From Endothia cerciana (taxonomy: Eukaryota > Ascomycota > Sordariomycetes > Diaporthales > Cryphonectriaceae), in the NCBI GenBank assembly GCA_026119935.1, contig JALRMH010000014.1, positions 496,001 to 560,000 of the forward strand: a stretch of 64,000 nt of DNA, written 5' to 3'. Each line of letters begins with the position of its first letter. Within the stretch, counting starts at the first letter, position 1. Below the pieces are notes generated by a model. That model was not told the origin of the DNA and made no database searches. It saw only the letters and a list, made by a program, of their open reading frames with translations. Below, piece by piece: positions 1-9,738 of this stretch. A program made the translations under genes and the position numbers.

Positions 1-1127
1 GCTTGGTCGACTCCCTCAGCACCGCGTCCACGCTCCCCTCGATGATGCCGCAGGTGTGCGAGGGCGACCAGATCTGCAGCTCGATCATCGCGATCTCCCA
101 GGTCGCCTCTTGCAGCGCCGCCAGCGGCGAGTCTACGGCCTCGCCGTGAGGCTGGATGAAGGGGGCCAGCGCCACGAGGGATGACCTCAACGGCTCCAGC
201 CTCTCCAGGCTGAGCCTCCCTGTCATCGCGGACCAGCCGGAGACTTCCCGCGCGCTGGAGAGGAGAAAATGCGCGATGTTGATGGCCCCGTAAGGGTCAA
301 ATTGCGGGAGAGGGTCGGCGTCTGGTTCGGGCGAGAGGAAATGACGGACGGCATCCGAGTACTGCACCGGGGCCGAGGAGCATTTCGTCATCAGCTGACG
401 GTACGCCCACCCTTCTGCGGAGGTGGCGGCCCAGCAGTCTGGCGGGCAGGGCAGCTCGAGCTTGATCTCAAGATGCGAGAGCGATCGGGGTATGGACAGG
501 AGCTGGTACCAGAGCGCGTCAATCTGATGCGCAGCCAAGACGGTTCGCTTTTGTGATTCGGTCCGGATGAAATCCGCCCACATTCCCTGGAGATCCTTGG
601 CCGGCTCGGAGCTCCGCCGTGTTGGTTGTGTCAGTCCGCTGGATCGTGTGAGGGAGATCATTCTAGGATGCATTTTCAGGCCGTATGCCGAATCCTCCCC
701 GCAGAGATACATCATGGCGCAGATCTCGAGCAGTAGGTAGGACTGGACCATCGCGATGCCGTCTGTCGCATCGTCACCTTTTCCTTCCATGCTGGCGAGC
801 AGGATTCGGGCCTGATGAAAACAGTGCAGAGACAGACTCTGGCCAGAGCACGCCTCTTCGCCGCAGTCCGGGTCTTCGCCGTGCTGAAAGCCGAGACTAA
901 GCATGCTCAAGACAAAATAGCGAGCATTTTCGGTGGCGTCAAATGTTGGTTGGTGGAGAAAAGGGACAAAGTGTGAGACGTAGGTGAAGTAGAGATGGAT
1001 GCCTCGCCCGATCTGCGACGCTGACGGACACCACTCCTCCTGGAGGAACTGCAGGTCCCGCGGTGACAGGCTTTCGGGCAGTGACCGGTTGAGAAGTGCG
1101 TTGGCATCAAGCAACGGGGCCTCCCAG

Positions 1128-1171
<44 letters not shown>

Positions 1172-1843
1172 TGCCGCTGCGGGTGCGTGAAGTTCAAGGT
1201 GGCTGAAATCTAGATCAGGTAGCCCCGAAGAAATGCTCATTTCCAGATCAGTCGAACCCCTTGTAAATGAGGCGAGATGTGCTGAGGCAGCCACTGGGCA
1301 CCGCTGAACATGGCCAGCCTCGAAGTTCATGCCCTCCTCATCGATGTTGCTATGTTCGCCTGTGGCGCCCGTGGATGACTGTGGACTGTCAGGAGAGTAG
1401 TCGCGCCGGTAGCTATATTCAGGTCCGTCCGAGGGCCCCAATGGCCAACTGTGGCCGCCCAGGTCGATATGCACCTCGCTGCCCCATCCTTCTGAAGACA
1501 AGGTGCTGCGGCTCTCTGCGGATGAGCTTAGGATCGACCCGACGCCCTGGGACATTTTCCTCCTGGGCCATGCCGGGGCTGCGGCCGGGCTGTGACGGAC
1601 TCTCTTTGCAGCTCGTGCCTCGTCATGCTCGGGATGCTTCCTCCTCATGTGGCGAGTGCACAAGTCTCTCCGGGAGAAGGTGGCAGAGCACAGCTCGCAG
1701 GAGTAGGAGGCCTTGTCGGGCGACCGTGTGTGGAGAGCAGCATGGCGTTTGAGGTTCTCGTGCCGAGTGAACCGGCTCCGACAGATAAGGCACTGGAAGG
1801 GCTGTGTTGATTGCTCGCCAGTGGCGGCCACGGCGACAGACAT
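1..1843 (-). CDS. C2H2 zinc-finger / Fungal_trans transcription factor (3' end outside window)
   Basis: Likely nuclear, DNA-binding regulator of the adjacent metabolic genes. The frame is open from the ATG at 1843-1841 to the window edge, giving 614 residues with no stop, so the C-terminus is missing. Two C2H2 fingers sit at the N-terminus (C18-C21-H34-H38 and C49-C52-H65-H70). A serine-rich linker follows, then a poly-alanine run of about 18 residues encoded by a GCC repeat. After that comes a region typical of the Fungal_trans (middle homology) domain: a segment reading LHQPTFDA, then CGEDSAYGLKMHPRMISLTR near residue 380. No intron is evident. C2H2 plus Fungal_trans is the architecture of several pathway-specific regulators, for example HxnR of the Aspergillus nicotinate cluster; orthology to HxnR is not claimed. 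Its place at the edge of a metabolic cluster suggests it is the local regulator (inference). Confidence 0.88.
1128..1180. repeat. GCC/GGC triplet repeat encoding poly-alanine
   Basis: A GCC trinucleotide tract inside the zinc-finger regulator. It encodes poly-Ala on the minus strand, in the linker between the fingers and the Fungal_trans domain. Length variation between strains would be expected. Confidence 0.9.
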
Positions 1844-2498
1844 GACGGTGGCGATAGATGGACCCTCTCGACAGGAAGGGAAATTGAGGTCGTAGGTGGA
1901 CGGGGCAATTAGTGACTAGGTAGAAGCCGTCGTTGGGGGGGATGAGGAGCCGGCTGGGGGGGGGCAAACCAGTCCTGGCCCCGTGTCTAGTCAAGCTGCC
2001 TTATCTGCATGAGATGCCAACAAACCCCACATTCGATCTACATGCGTACTAGACATCCCGGGAACTGCGGGAGGGCTCGATTCTTTTGGACCAAGACCAC
2101 GCGAGTCGTAATCGTGATATGGGAGGCCAGGATTGGAGGACGCTTATCCGGGGATTGTCAAAGGGGTGCCGGGAAAATATCCGAGCATTTGGCGCTCTCT
2201 TGCCACCACTCGAGCAGCACAGGTACGGCCCGCCCAGGACCTCGGGATGAAACGGGGGGCTTTCAAGATTCTCGCTTCAGGAGCCGGCAGTTTGGCCCTC
2301 CCTGAAGCATCGCCATGACATCACGCTATGATTGCTTGTCTGGGCCGGAATCTCGAAAGGCTCAGTTTTCTATTCTGGAATCTGGCTAGATAGATCTAAG
2401 GAGTCAAATCGTCAAAAGGTCAGATAGGTAGGTATGTATGTATAGGTGATAGTGTTCCGGCTCCATCGTAACACGAGAATCCCAAGAGGCTAGATGCC
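1844..2498. other. Intergenic: regulator promoter / downstream of dioxygenase
   Basis: 655 bp between the regulator start and the dioxygenase stop; both genes lie on the minus strand, so this is the regulator's upstream region. It has short G runs near 1937-1969. It contains one imperfect match (TGAGGAGC, about 1943-1950) to the GGAGGAGC element found in the cluster's divergent promoters. No gene is visible. Confidence 0.6.
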
Positions 2499-3918
2499 TT
2501 AAACCGGCAGGACAACCTTGACACCCATGTATTCCCTCTCGTTCATCAGCTTGCCATCAATGATCTTCTGGTCGGCGCCGACGCGGTTACGCTCGGTGTC
2601 CGTGGGGTCCGTGGCCGTGGCAATCTGGATCTCGCGCCACTCACGATTGCTGGGTACGAGTTTGCCGTCGGACGTGAGCTCCTTGAACCCCTTGTAGACA
2701 CCTTGCTCCTCGACGCAGCCCTCGCGTTGGATGAGGGGGGAGGCTATGCAGGAAGGTTTTCTCATCAGCACATGGGTTCCGCTGGTCCCCTTCGTTCCTT
2801 GAGGGCGTGGGTTGGCTTACCGGAAGCGGGCTCCATGCGCAAATCGCCAACGGAGCTGTTGAAAAGGACCAGAGACAGCCGTTCCGAGTTCAGCTGGTCT
2901 GCTGGCGGCGAGAACACACGGTGACGCGTGGCCTTAAAGTGGCCACCCGAGACGATCTCAAGTGTGTCACCGATGTTGATAACAAGCGCGCCGGACTTGT
3001 AAGGCACGTAGTGCCACTGCTCGTCGTGGCCCCAGATCTGTAGGCATGATATGGGCACAGAGAACAGCAGCGTGGTCAGGCCAAAATCTGTGTGCCCGTG
3101 CATCCGGAGGCCCTTGGAAGCCTCGCGGGTCTGTTCGCCTACGGGCCGGAAGAGCGCATGGCGGAAGTAGCCCTCGCCGGTAGGGCTGCCATGGGACTGG
3201 ACATTATCCCACAGGTAGTCGTCTGGGAGCTCCAGGACGCGCGAGAAGAGGGTCAAGAGCCGTCGGTTGACAGATTTGGTAAGGTAGTTGCAGAACGCCT
3301 CGATCTCGTCCATGAAAGGGTGTAGGCACTTGGGGATGCGGTTGATGTCTGCCCACTCACGCGGGTACCAGTTGAACTGCTCGATGCCGTCGGGTGCTCC
3401 ACGGGTGCGCTGGGAAAGGGGGGGGGGGGGGGACGGTCAGCACGGAGTTGCCAATGACAAACGCAACGTGGTGCGTCTTACCTTGAAACCATACGGGTGC
3501 TTGTACCCGGACCACCGGCCCGTGTCGGGATCGAAAAGAAGGCGCTCCTTGTCCTCCTCCGTGATATTGTCGTAAAGGTACTGGGCCAGGGCGAACTGAC
3601 GGTGGAGCTGAGAAGTAACAGCGGCGTCAGCGAGGTTCATCTCGGCCGTCCCTCATTTGCTCGCGCTCTTACCTGCTCAAGAGAGACACCATAGTTCTCA
3701 ATAAAGAGGAAGCCATCTCCACGAATGGCCCTCTTGACCTGCTGGACGAGGTTGTCTACAACGGCTGGGTCGTCGGAATCAAGCAACGATAAATCGATTG
3801 ACGTAAGCTCAGCAAAGTTATGCTTCTCCTGCGTGACCGGCGGGATCCTCCAGGCCGGCACAAAGGCCTTGCCTGGGAGGTCGGCTGGAGGCGGGTTGAA
3901 TGGGGCGGTAGGGGCCAT
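2499..3918 (-). CDS. 2-oxoglutarate/Fe(II)-dependent dioxygenase (isopenicillin-N-synthase-like)
   Basis: Soluble 2OG/Fe(II) oxygenase of the IPNS/DIOX_N + 2OG-FeII_Oxy family, which hydroxylates or desaturates small organic substrates. Four exons: 3918-3673, 3607-3482, 3409-2821 and 2743-2499, giving 401 aa. Introns are 65, 72 and 77 nt, with CTGAC-type branch sites; the second carries a run of about 15 C before its acceptor. The iron triad is visible as H230-x-D232 (MHGHTDFGLTT) and H287 (ATRHRVFSPP). The 2OG-binding R-x-S is R301/S303. An in-frame ATG 18 codons upstream exists, but the chosen ATG begins the usual DIOX_N lead-in. It shares a divergent promoter with the RidA-like gene and sits beside an aldolase and a permease, so a role in degrading a small nutrient is likely. 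A. nidulans nicotinate catabolism also uses such an enzyme (HxnY). The substrate is unknown. Confidence 0.88.
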
Positions 3919-4776
3919 AATGATCTGTGTTCGAGTGCTATAATACAAAGATGCTTGGGCGACGGTTTGCACTTTGTTGGGTTGTGCAGTTGATTATCAT
4001 CGGAGTCAGTGAAGCTCAACGAGCGCCATATATGCTTCTTGAGGACTTCATAAGCAGACACGGCAGAAGCGTGCAGATTAGTGCGATCTGGAGGAGCAAC
4101 TTTAGAAGAGCGCTGTCGTACGATGGACAGGGCCGGGCTAACACCATGGAGGACCGCCGACGCCCTCCTCCGTGATCATCATACCATCCGTATCTTCGCT
4201 TGAATGGCCGAGATGCTGGATCTGCCGATCTCTTTGGCTCCCCGCACCCAGACCATCGGCCAGTCGTGCTCCTCCATCACGCCTTGCTGCACCCCAGCGC
4301 GTCCCGTTGCTCCGCCGCAGTCTCCCAACGCTCCATTTGTTCAGCCTCGCGCCCTGCTCCTCCGAGAGCTCCTCTATCATGCCTGGTTTAGACTGATAAG
4401 CGGTATCGCGCATCATGCGTGGCAATGATTAAAGCGTTCGTGCAAGAAGTGCATCCTGTACAATCCCCAGACCTATGTCCGTGGGGGGCGCTTGGGAGGA
4501 GCTCCTCCCGCTATATGACCAGGATTAATGTCGACTTGGCACTCTGGTAGTGGGTCACCCAGCTGATAGAGCTCCTCACGCTGGGTACTTGCATAGAACA
4601 CGGTCCCTTGCCTCATGATTATAATTAACGGGGAGGAAAGGACATAGGAATCGTCCAAATCGGCATTCATCAATCAGCTAGTTCATCCTGTATTCACTTC
4701 TTAATTGGGAACTTTGCGAATTCAGCACACTTCAACGTACCCCCCCCCCCTAACCCTATCAAGATCATTGCAAAAG
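3919..4776. promoter_or_regulatory. Divergent promoter (dioxygenase / RidA-like) with palindrome and half-site array
   Basis: 858 bp between two divergent starts. It holds the perfect palindrome GGGAGGAGCTCCTCCC (4494-4509), exact half sites at 4090-4097 (GGAGGAGC), 4268-4275 and 4356-4363 (GCTCCTCC), and 7/8 variants at 4368-4375 (GCTCCTCT) and 4571-4578 (GCTCCTCA). A run of 10 C lies at 4741-4750, just before the RidA-like start. The same palindrome occurs in the next divergent promoter, which argues for one shared regulator. Confidence 0.65.
4494..4509. promoter_or_regulatory. Putative operator, copy 1 of GGGAGGAGCTCCTCCC
   Basis: Perfect 16-bp inverted repeat, identical base for base to 7532-7547. 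Both copies lie between divergent genes of the same cluster. It is probably a dimeric transcription-factor site; the binding protein is not known. Confidence 0.6.
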
Positions 4777-5260
4777 ATGTCTCGCGAGCTCATTTCAAGC
4801 GAGAAGTTCCCTCCCAAGCCACACAACTGTAAGTAGTTGTTGCATCAATACACTGGGAGTTATTATCTCAACTAACACTCGCTTACCCTCCTCCCAGGCC
4901 CTGCGGTTAAGGTTCCCGGGCTCGTTTTCTGCGCCGGCCAGACAGCAACTGGAGAGATCAAGCAGGCCACGGTTAGCCCCCCATCGAGAATTGTTATACC
5001 TATAGGTGATACTGACTCATGGGTGATTTTTGAAGAGGACTGTTTTGCAAAACCTCAAGGAAGTCCTGGAGCTTGCAGGGTCGAGCCTGGACAAGGTGGT
5101 CAAGTACAATGTGTACTTGGCGGATATGAAGGACTTTGCGGCTATGAACGAGGTGTACATAGACTTCCTGCCCAAGCCAATGCCCTCGCGGTCGTGCCTC
5201 CAGGCGGTCCCCCCTGGAGATGGCACTGTCATCGAGATCGAGTGCATTGCGCAGGCGTAA
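4777..5260 (+). CDS. RidA/YjgF/Rid-family protein (enamine/imine deaminase-like)
   Basis: Small Rid-family protein; the family hydrolyses reactive 2-aminoacrylate and other enamines or imines released by PLP enzymes and amine catabolism. Three exons: 4777-4828, 4898-4971 and 5036-5260, giving 116 aa. Introns are 69 and 64 nt, the second with a TACTGAC branch site. The C-terminal half is canonical: GSSLDKVVKYNVYLADMKDF, then P-S-R94-S-C, where the arginine matches the carboxylate-binding residue of RidA, and EIECIA at the end. The N-terminal half is shorter than usual: the GPYSQA motif is replaced by a segment reading HNCPAVKVPG, and the loop after CAGQ is reduced. Either this is a divergent subfamily or the first splice junction is misread. 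Its promoter is shared with the dioxygenase, which supports a detoxifying role in the same pathway (inference). Confidence 0.8.
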
Positions 5261-6288
5261 AAGCTTAGCAGTTGCGGGGTATTGCATTGAAGTCAAAAAG
5301 GTTTCACTGAATAAAATAAAAATCACACCCTTCATTCTCTCCTGACTATTTCCAACGGCCAGTATTTTCTTTATTTTTCTTCTCTGGCTTAACCCGAATC
5401 TGTACATTTCTTGATTACCATACCAGCCTACTGCTTACTACGGTGTAATGGAATAATGTGAATATAACTGGTTTGTCTTATGCCTACATGTTAGCAATAT
5501 CGGGACATCACCCGAAGCAAGCAATCCCCGGTTAGTCCTGTTGGAGCAGCAGTCACGAGCATCATCTTTAGCCTGGGATGTATCCATGACATTTGTCTCG
5601 GCCTTCTAGCAGAACCATGCCTTGGCTTACTCAATAAGAACCTACTTGGGGAGGCTTTCTGGCTAACCTTCCGCTGGAGTAGCACACCAGCGTAATAGTA
5701 AAGTCATACTACTTCTTATCGTCATTGTGGAAGCCCCAGCCAGACCTGGAGGGGCATGGCCCGTGTTGTGAAGTACTGGTAACCTCTGCTGCCTAACGAG
5801 ATTCGTGCGCTTCACACATTTGTGCGAGTGACCTTCGCAGCCTCGTCACCAGTACACTTCCTTGATCATACAGTTAGCCATGAAGTACTGTCATAGACGG
5901 CTTTTCTAGCCGTTAATGTGAGGCTAGAAGGTCCGTGAAAGCTTCATAACTTCTGAATAATAAGTAACACACATCGTACAAGCCAACAGCGCTACCAACC
6001 CTGCAGGCGGAGGGTCGGCGGCGTAATACGAGCTGTCCTTCAAAAGCCCAATGGGACATTAAGTAACAGGATTACGTTGAGCCCGCCGTCTTAGGAACAC
6101 TCTTCAGCCGCAGGCCATCAAGGGTAGGGGTGCGCTCAACTCTTCTACGCAGCTCTATTGAAACAGGTCTCTCTTTGGCATGCTTCTAAAGGGGCTATAG
6201 CGCTTGCAGGATTTGCAGAAACCAATACATCCCTTCTCTGCCGGGTGGGAACATCCCAGGGGGGAGGGTGGTTTTTCTCCTTTCCTTA
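5261..6288. other. Intergenic between convergent RidA-like and aldolase genes
   Basis: About 1 kb of 3' flanks. A small hairpin (TTCTAGCC / GGCTAGAA, 10-nt loop) lies at 5904-5929. An imperfect inverted pair around GAAGTACTGGT flanks about 5770-5860. No coding signal was found, and the GGAGGAGC motif is absent, unlike in the two divergent promoters. Confidence 0.5.
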
Positions 6289-7104
6289 TCATGACTTCGC
6301 CACGTCAATCTCAGATATGTACCAGTTCTGTATCGCCTTCGTGTCACCAGTTATCGCCACGGTGTCGAACTTGTCCCGAACCTCCTTCGCCACTGTGCCG
6401 TTGTTCACCATACGCCCAACCCACTTGCCATGCTTCCGTCCTGCAGCCACGATCTTGTCCAGGGCCGCGACGAATTCCGGTTCGTCGCCCCTGGCGGGCG
6501 TGTAGCCGAGCAGAGACTGGGCCAGGTCATTGGGACCAATGAAAACCATGTCCACTCCCGGTACGGCGCAGATAGCCTCGACGTTTTCCACGCCGGCGCG
6601 CGTCTCGATCTGGATCATGGTCACCAGGGTCTCGTTGGCGACCTTCATGTACTCGGGCGTCGTGAGGCCGTATCCGATGGCGGGAAATGCCGAGCCCTGG
6701 CCGCGCACGCCCTGCGGTGGGAACTTGGAGGATGCCACGATCTGTGCGGCCTCCTCGGCGGTGTTGATCTGTGGCACCATGATACCATGGGCACCGGTGT
6801 CGAGCGCCCGCTTGATGATGTCGTGGGCAGGTCCGCGGATGCGGATGATTGGTGACACCCCGAGGGCCGAGATGGCGGCTACGGAGTTGTGCATCGCCTC
6901 ATCTCCAATGTGGCCGTGCTCGCAGTCGATGATGATCCCGTCAAAGCCACACAGGGAGACAATCTGGGCCTGGCGTACAGAGGGAATGGCCAAGAAGGTC
7001 ATCAGTGGGTACTGTTTAGCTTTCAGGCCACCGAGTAACCTCAGACGAGAGTTCTGGACCTCCGTCGTGTGGGCGGTAGGGTACGTTGGTGTCTGTGCCG
7101 CCAT
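6289..7104 (-). CDS. HpcH/HpaI-family class II aldolase (2-oxo-acid aldolase)
   Basis: Metal-dependent aldolase that cleaves a 4-hydroxy-2-oxo acid to pyruvate plus an aldehyde (HpaI / 2-keto-3-deoxy-sugar-acid aldolase family). A single exon of 271 aa, the usual family length. Visible signatures are IIIDCEHGH (residues 57-65, supplying the catalytic His63), RIRGPAHD with Arg90 for the carboxylate, MVPQINTAEEA, then the metal ligands Glu167 (IQIETRAGVENVE) and Asp193 (FIGPNDLAQS). It is divergent from the MFS permease and convergent with the RidA-like gene. In the cluster it would do the carbon-carbon cleavage after oxidation by the dioxygenase (inference). The exact substrate cannot be read from the sequence. 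Confidence 0.92.
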   Translation of the reverse strand: MAAQTPTYPTAHTTEVQNSRLRLLGGLKAKQYPLMTFLAIPSVRQAQIVSLCGFDGIIIDCEHGHIGDEAMHNSVAAISALGVSPIIRIRGPAHDIIKRALDTGAHGIMVPQINTAEEAAQIVASSKFPPQGVRGQGSAFPAIGYGLTTPEYMKVANETLVTMIQIETRAGVENVEAICAVPGVDMVFIGPNDLAQSLLGYTPARGDEPEFVAALDKIVAAGRKHGKWVGRMVNNGTVAKEVRDKFDTVAITGDTKAIQNWYISEIDVAKS

Positions 7105-7336
7105 CTTGCCGTTTATTCAGGGATATTAGCTGGAAAGGGTAACTGAAGCAAGAATGGATGTGGTCAGGAAAATGGTGGTCAGAGTTTGTCTGGATTCGGC
7201 CACTATTCTGGCATGGAGTGCAGCCTGCCAGTGCTCTCATTTATCTACCTAAGTGGTCTTCCACGGATCTGGCTGCGCGCGAGAGTATGCCAATGTGGCC
7301 ATTCCTGTACGATTGTACCATTGCATATGACTAGCC

Positions 7337-7412
7337 GGGAGGAGCACCATTTTGACTCCCTCACGTTCATCATGCTCCTCCAAAGGACTGCGGGGGAGGG
7401 GAGGAGCACCAT
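7337..7412. promoter_or_regulatory. Half-site cluster: two GGGAGGAGCACCAT direct repeats plus one inverted half site
   Basis: Identical 14-mers at 7337-7350 and 7399-7412 (62 bp apart, about six helical turns) bracket an inverted GCTCCTCC at 7374-7381. They share the GGAGGAGC core with the 16-bp palindromes. Confidence 0.55.
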
Positions 7413-7531
7413 CAGAGCACCCTGATAATATGACAAAAGCGAATTAGGTGGTACTATCGGTTAAGGAGGATATAGTGATATTGGTTGCTGGCTAGTGGCT
7501 CTGGCTGCAGGCGGCTACTCCCGGTTAGGTC

Positions 7532-7547
7532 GGGAGGAGCTCCTCCC
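7532..7547. promoter_or_regulatory. Putative operator, copy 2 of GGGAGGAGCTCCTCCC
   Basis: Perfect 16-bp inverted repeat identical to 4494-4509, centred about 435 bp upstream of the aldolase start and 332 bp upstream of the permease start. Confidence 0.6.
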
Positions 7548-7871
7548 AACTGGTTCACACTCGAAGCGTTTATCTATCAGGGCGCCCTATCTTGCTTCGG
7601 TTATCAGTCGTTTAGCTCCACCACAAGGCGCCGGGTATCTAGCCTTGTGCCGAATGAGATTGTCCAAAGACAAGGCTTGTAATGTAATATGAGGATCAGC
7701 TTGCACACCAGGCTGTCAGGTTTCAAAAGTCCGCCTCGTCCTCATGTCTGTCTGGAAGGTTGACGACCTCAAGTGACACGGCGTTCACTGGTTGCCCTCT
7801 CGTTCTGGCTCGCCTTGTTCCCCTCTCAACTTGCTCAAGGATACCTCCTCGCTTGCGTCAACTCCACAACG

Positions 7872-9738
7872 ATGGACATCGACAAGAAGGCAGCGCCTCG
7901 TGATGTTGTTGAGGACAGGTCGTCGGTCTGCGAAGGCCAATTTGCTGACCACAATGCGGCTGACAAGATCAAACCCGACTCGCTGCGTGATCTTGAAGAC
8001 CAGGAAATTGCAATCCGTACCAAGAAACTCGTGCGCAAGATGGACCTCTTCAGTTAGTGTCCTTTTCTTTGTCCTGATTCGCCAATGGCGCGCTGCGTCT
8101 CGCACTGCAAGGCACTTCCGGCCTATTGTGGGAGCTTGAATCTCATCAGATACGACACCTCATGTCGAAAACTCCGTGCTAATCGTAAAATCTTGTCCAA
8201 GTCCTCCCACCAATCGGCATACTGTACATTCTGAACTACATCGATCGTCAAAACCTCTCGGCTGCCAAACTCCAAGGGATTATGGAGGACCTTAACATGA
8301 CAACTGAACAATTTGCCACGGCCGTCTCGATCCTTTTCGTCGGATACTTGCCCTTCCAGATTCCCAGCAACCTTCTGATCACGAAGATCTCGCGCCCGGG
8401 TATGTACATCTGTCTCGCCGTTGTTATCTGGGGAGCAATCTCGGCCGCTACGTCAACGGTCAAGACCTATGGGCAACTCCTCGCTGTGCGCGCCATTCTT
8501 GGAATCGTCGAGGCCGTCTTCTTCCCCGGAGCAGTGTACTACCTTTCGGCATGGTACACTAAGAAAGAACTTGGAAAACGTCTGGGTGGGCTTTACATTG
8601 CTCAACAAGTGGGCAATGCCTTTGGCGGCCTCTTTGCTGCAGCCATTCTCCAATTAGACGGAACGCATGGTATCTCTGGTTGGCAGTGAGTATTACGGAC
8701 GCTTATCATTTTATCACCTCTCTTTGAGCCATCTTCGGGTCGGACTGTCTCTATTCACGGGGCTTCTGGAGCTTGAACATCCACGGGCTGCCATTCTGCC
8801 CCCTTGAGACAACCCGACCCAAGGCATCTACTTGGGTGCCCCCCGTTTCCGAAGCGGTAACGATCTAATTCTGACGGGCAAACAGGTGGCTATTCATTAT
8901 TGAAGGCAGCGCTACCGTCGGCATCGGTGCCTTCTGTGCCTTCATCATGCCAGAGTTCCCCCACAACAGTCGCATGCTCTCGCAGGCTGAACGAGACCTT
9001 GCGGTCTGGCGGATAGAGTCTGAGTCCGGAGCAGCCGAGGGCAGAGAGAGGGAGAGTATACTGAAGGGCTTCCTGGATGCTCTGTCTGACCCAAAGATGC
9101 TGCTTCTCATATTCTGCAACATGATGTCTCAGGGACAGGGCTCGATAGCCAACTACTTCCCCACTCTCGTCGACTCTCTTGGCTACTCGAGCACCGTCAG
9201 CCTCCTCCTCACCGCTCCCCCATACATCCTTGCCGGATTCATCTACTACGGGATCACCTTCTATTCGGACCGCAAGAACACCGTGTACCCAATCATCATG
9301 GGGTGCATTTCGATCGCGATGGTCATGTACATCATTCCCATGTCGACCGAGAACGTGGGCGCGCGCTACTTCAGCATGATGATGCTGCCCTTCTCTTCCG
9401 TTGGCCCACAGATCCTCATGTACAAGACGATCAACCTTCATCTGGCTCGGCCTATCTCGAAGCGCGCCGCGGCCTCGGCTCTGGTCAACGCCATCGGTGG
9501 AACCTCAAACATCTGGGCGTCTTACCTGTACTACGCGCCACCACGCTTCTTCGCTGCCTTTGGGACCCTAATGGCCTGCGCAGCATTGTTCGCCCTCACC
9601 ATCACTGTCTACCGCTGGATTGTGCTGCGTGATAACAAGTGCCTGGATTCCGGCGACCCGGAGCAGATTGCGAAGGTCATTAAGGGGGGCGTCACGCAGG
9701 AAATGGTTGATCTCGGCTGGCGTTACGAGATGTACTGA
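7872..9738 (+). CDS. MFS permease, Dal5/allantoate (anion:cation symporter) family
   Basis: Plasma-membrane importer for a small organic acid or vitamin-type solute, by family membership (Dal5, Tna1, anion:cation symporters). Three exons: 7872-8052, 8202-8685 and 8886-9738, giving 505 aa. Introns are 149 nt (branch TGCTAAT) and 200 nt. The N-terminal cytosolic part ends with KLVRKMDLF, followed by TM1 and the family signature ILYILNYIDRQNLSAAKLQG. Further helices carry GYLPFQIPSNLLI and the intracellular motif RAILGIVEAVFFPG. A central loop separates the two six-helix halves, and the protein ends with EMVDLGWRYEMY, typical of Dal5-like carriers. It is divergent from the aldolase across the palindrome-bearing promoter, so it probably brings in the pathway substrate. 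Confidence 0.92.

Larger units (their letters stand above)
7105..7871. promoter_or_regulatory. Divergent promoter (aldolase / MFS permease) with palindrome and half sites
   Basis: 767 bp between divergent starts. It contains the palindrome GGGAGGAGCTCCTCCC (7532-7547), two copies of the 14-mer GGGAGGAGCACCAT (7337-7350 and 7399-7412) and an opposite-strand half site GCTCCTCC (7374-7381). The permease start at 7872 is the first ATG of its frame. Confidence 0.65.

Noticed and set aside
907..1197. Minus-strand frame rich in Arg runs
   Set aside because: It is the shifted-frame reading of the GCC repeat within the zinc-finger regulator.
7773..7871. Longer N-terminus for the MFS permease
   Set aside because: The frame is open from 7773 but begins with GTG; the first ATG at 7872 gives the usual charged cytosolic N-terminus.
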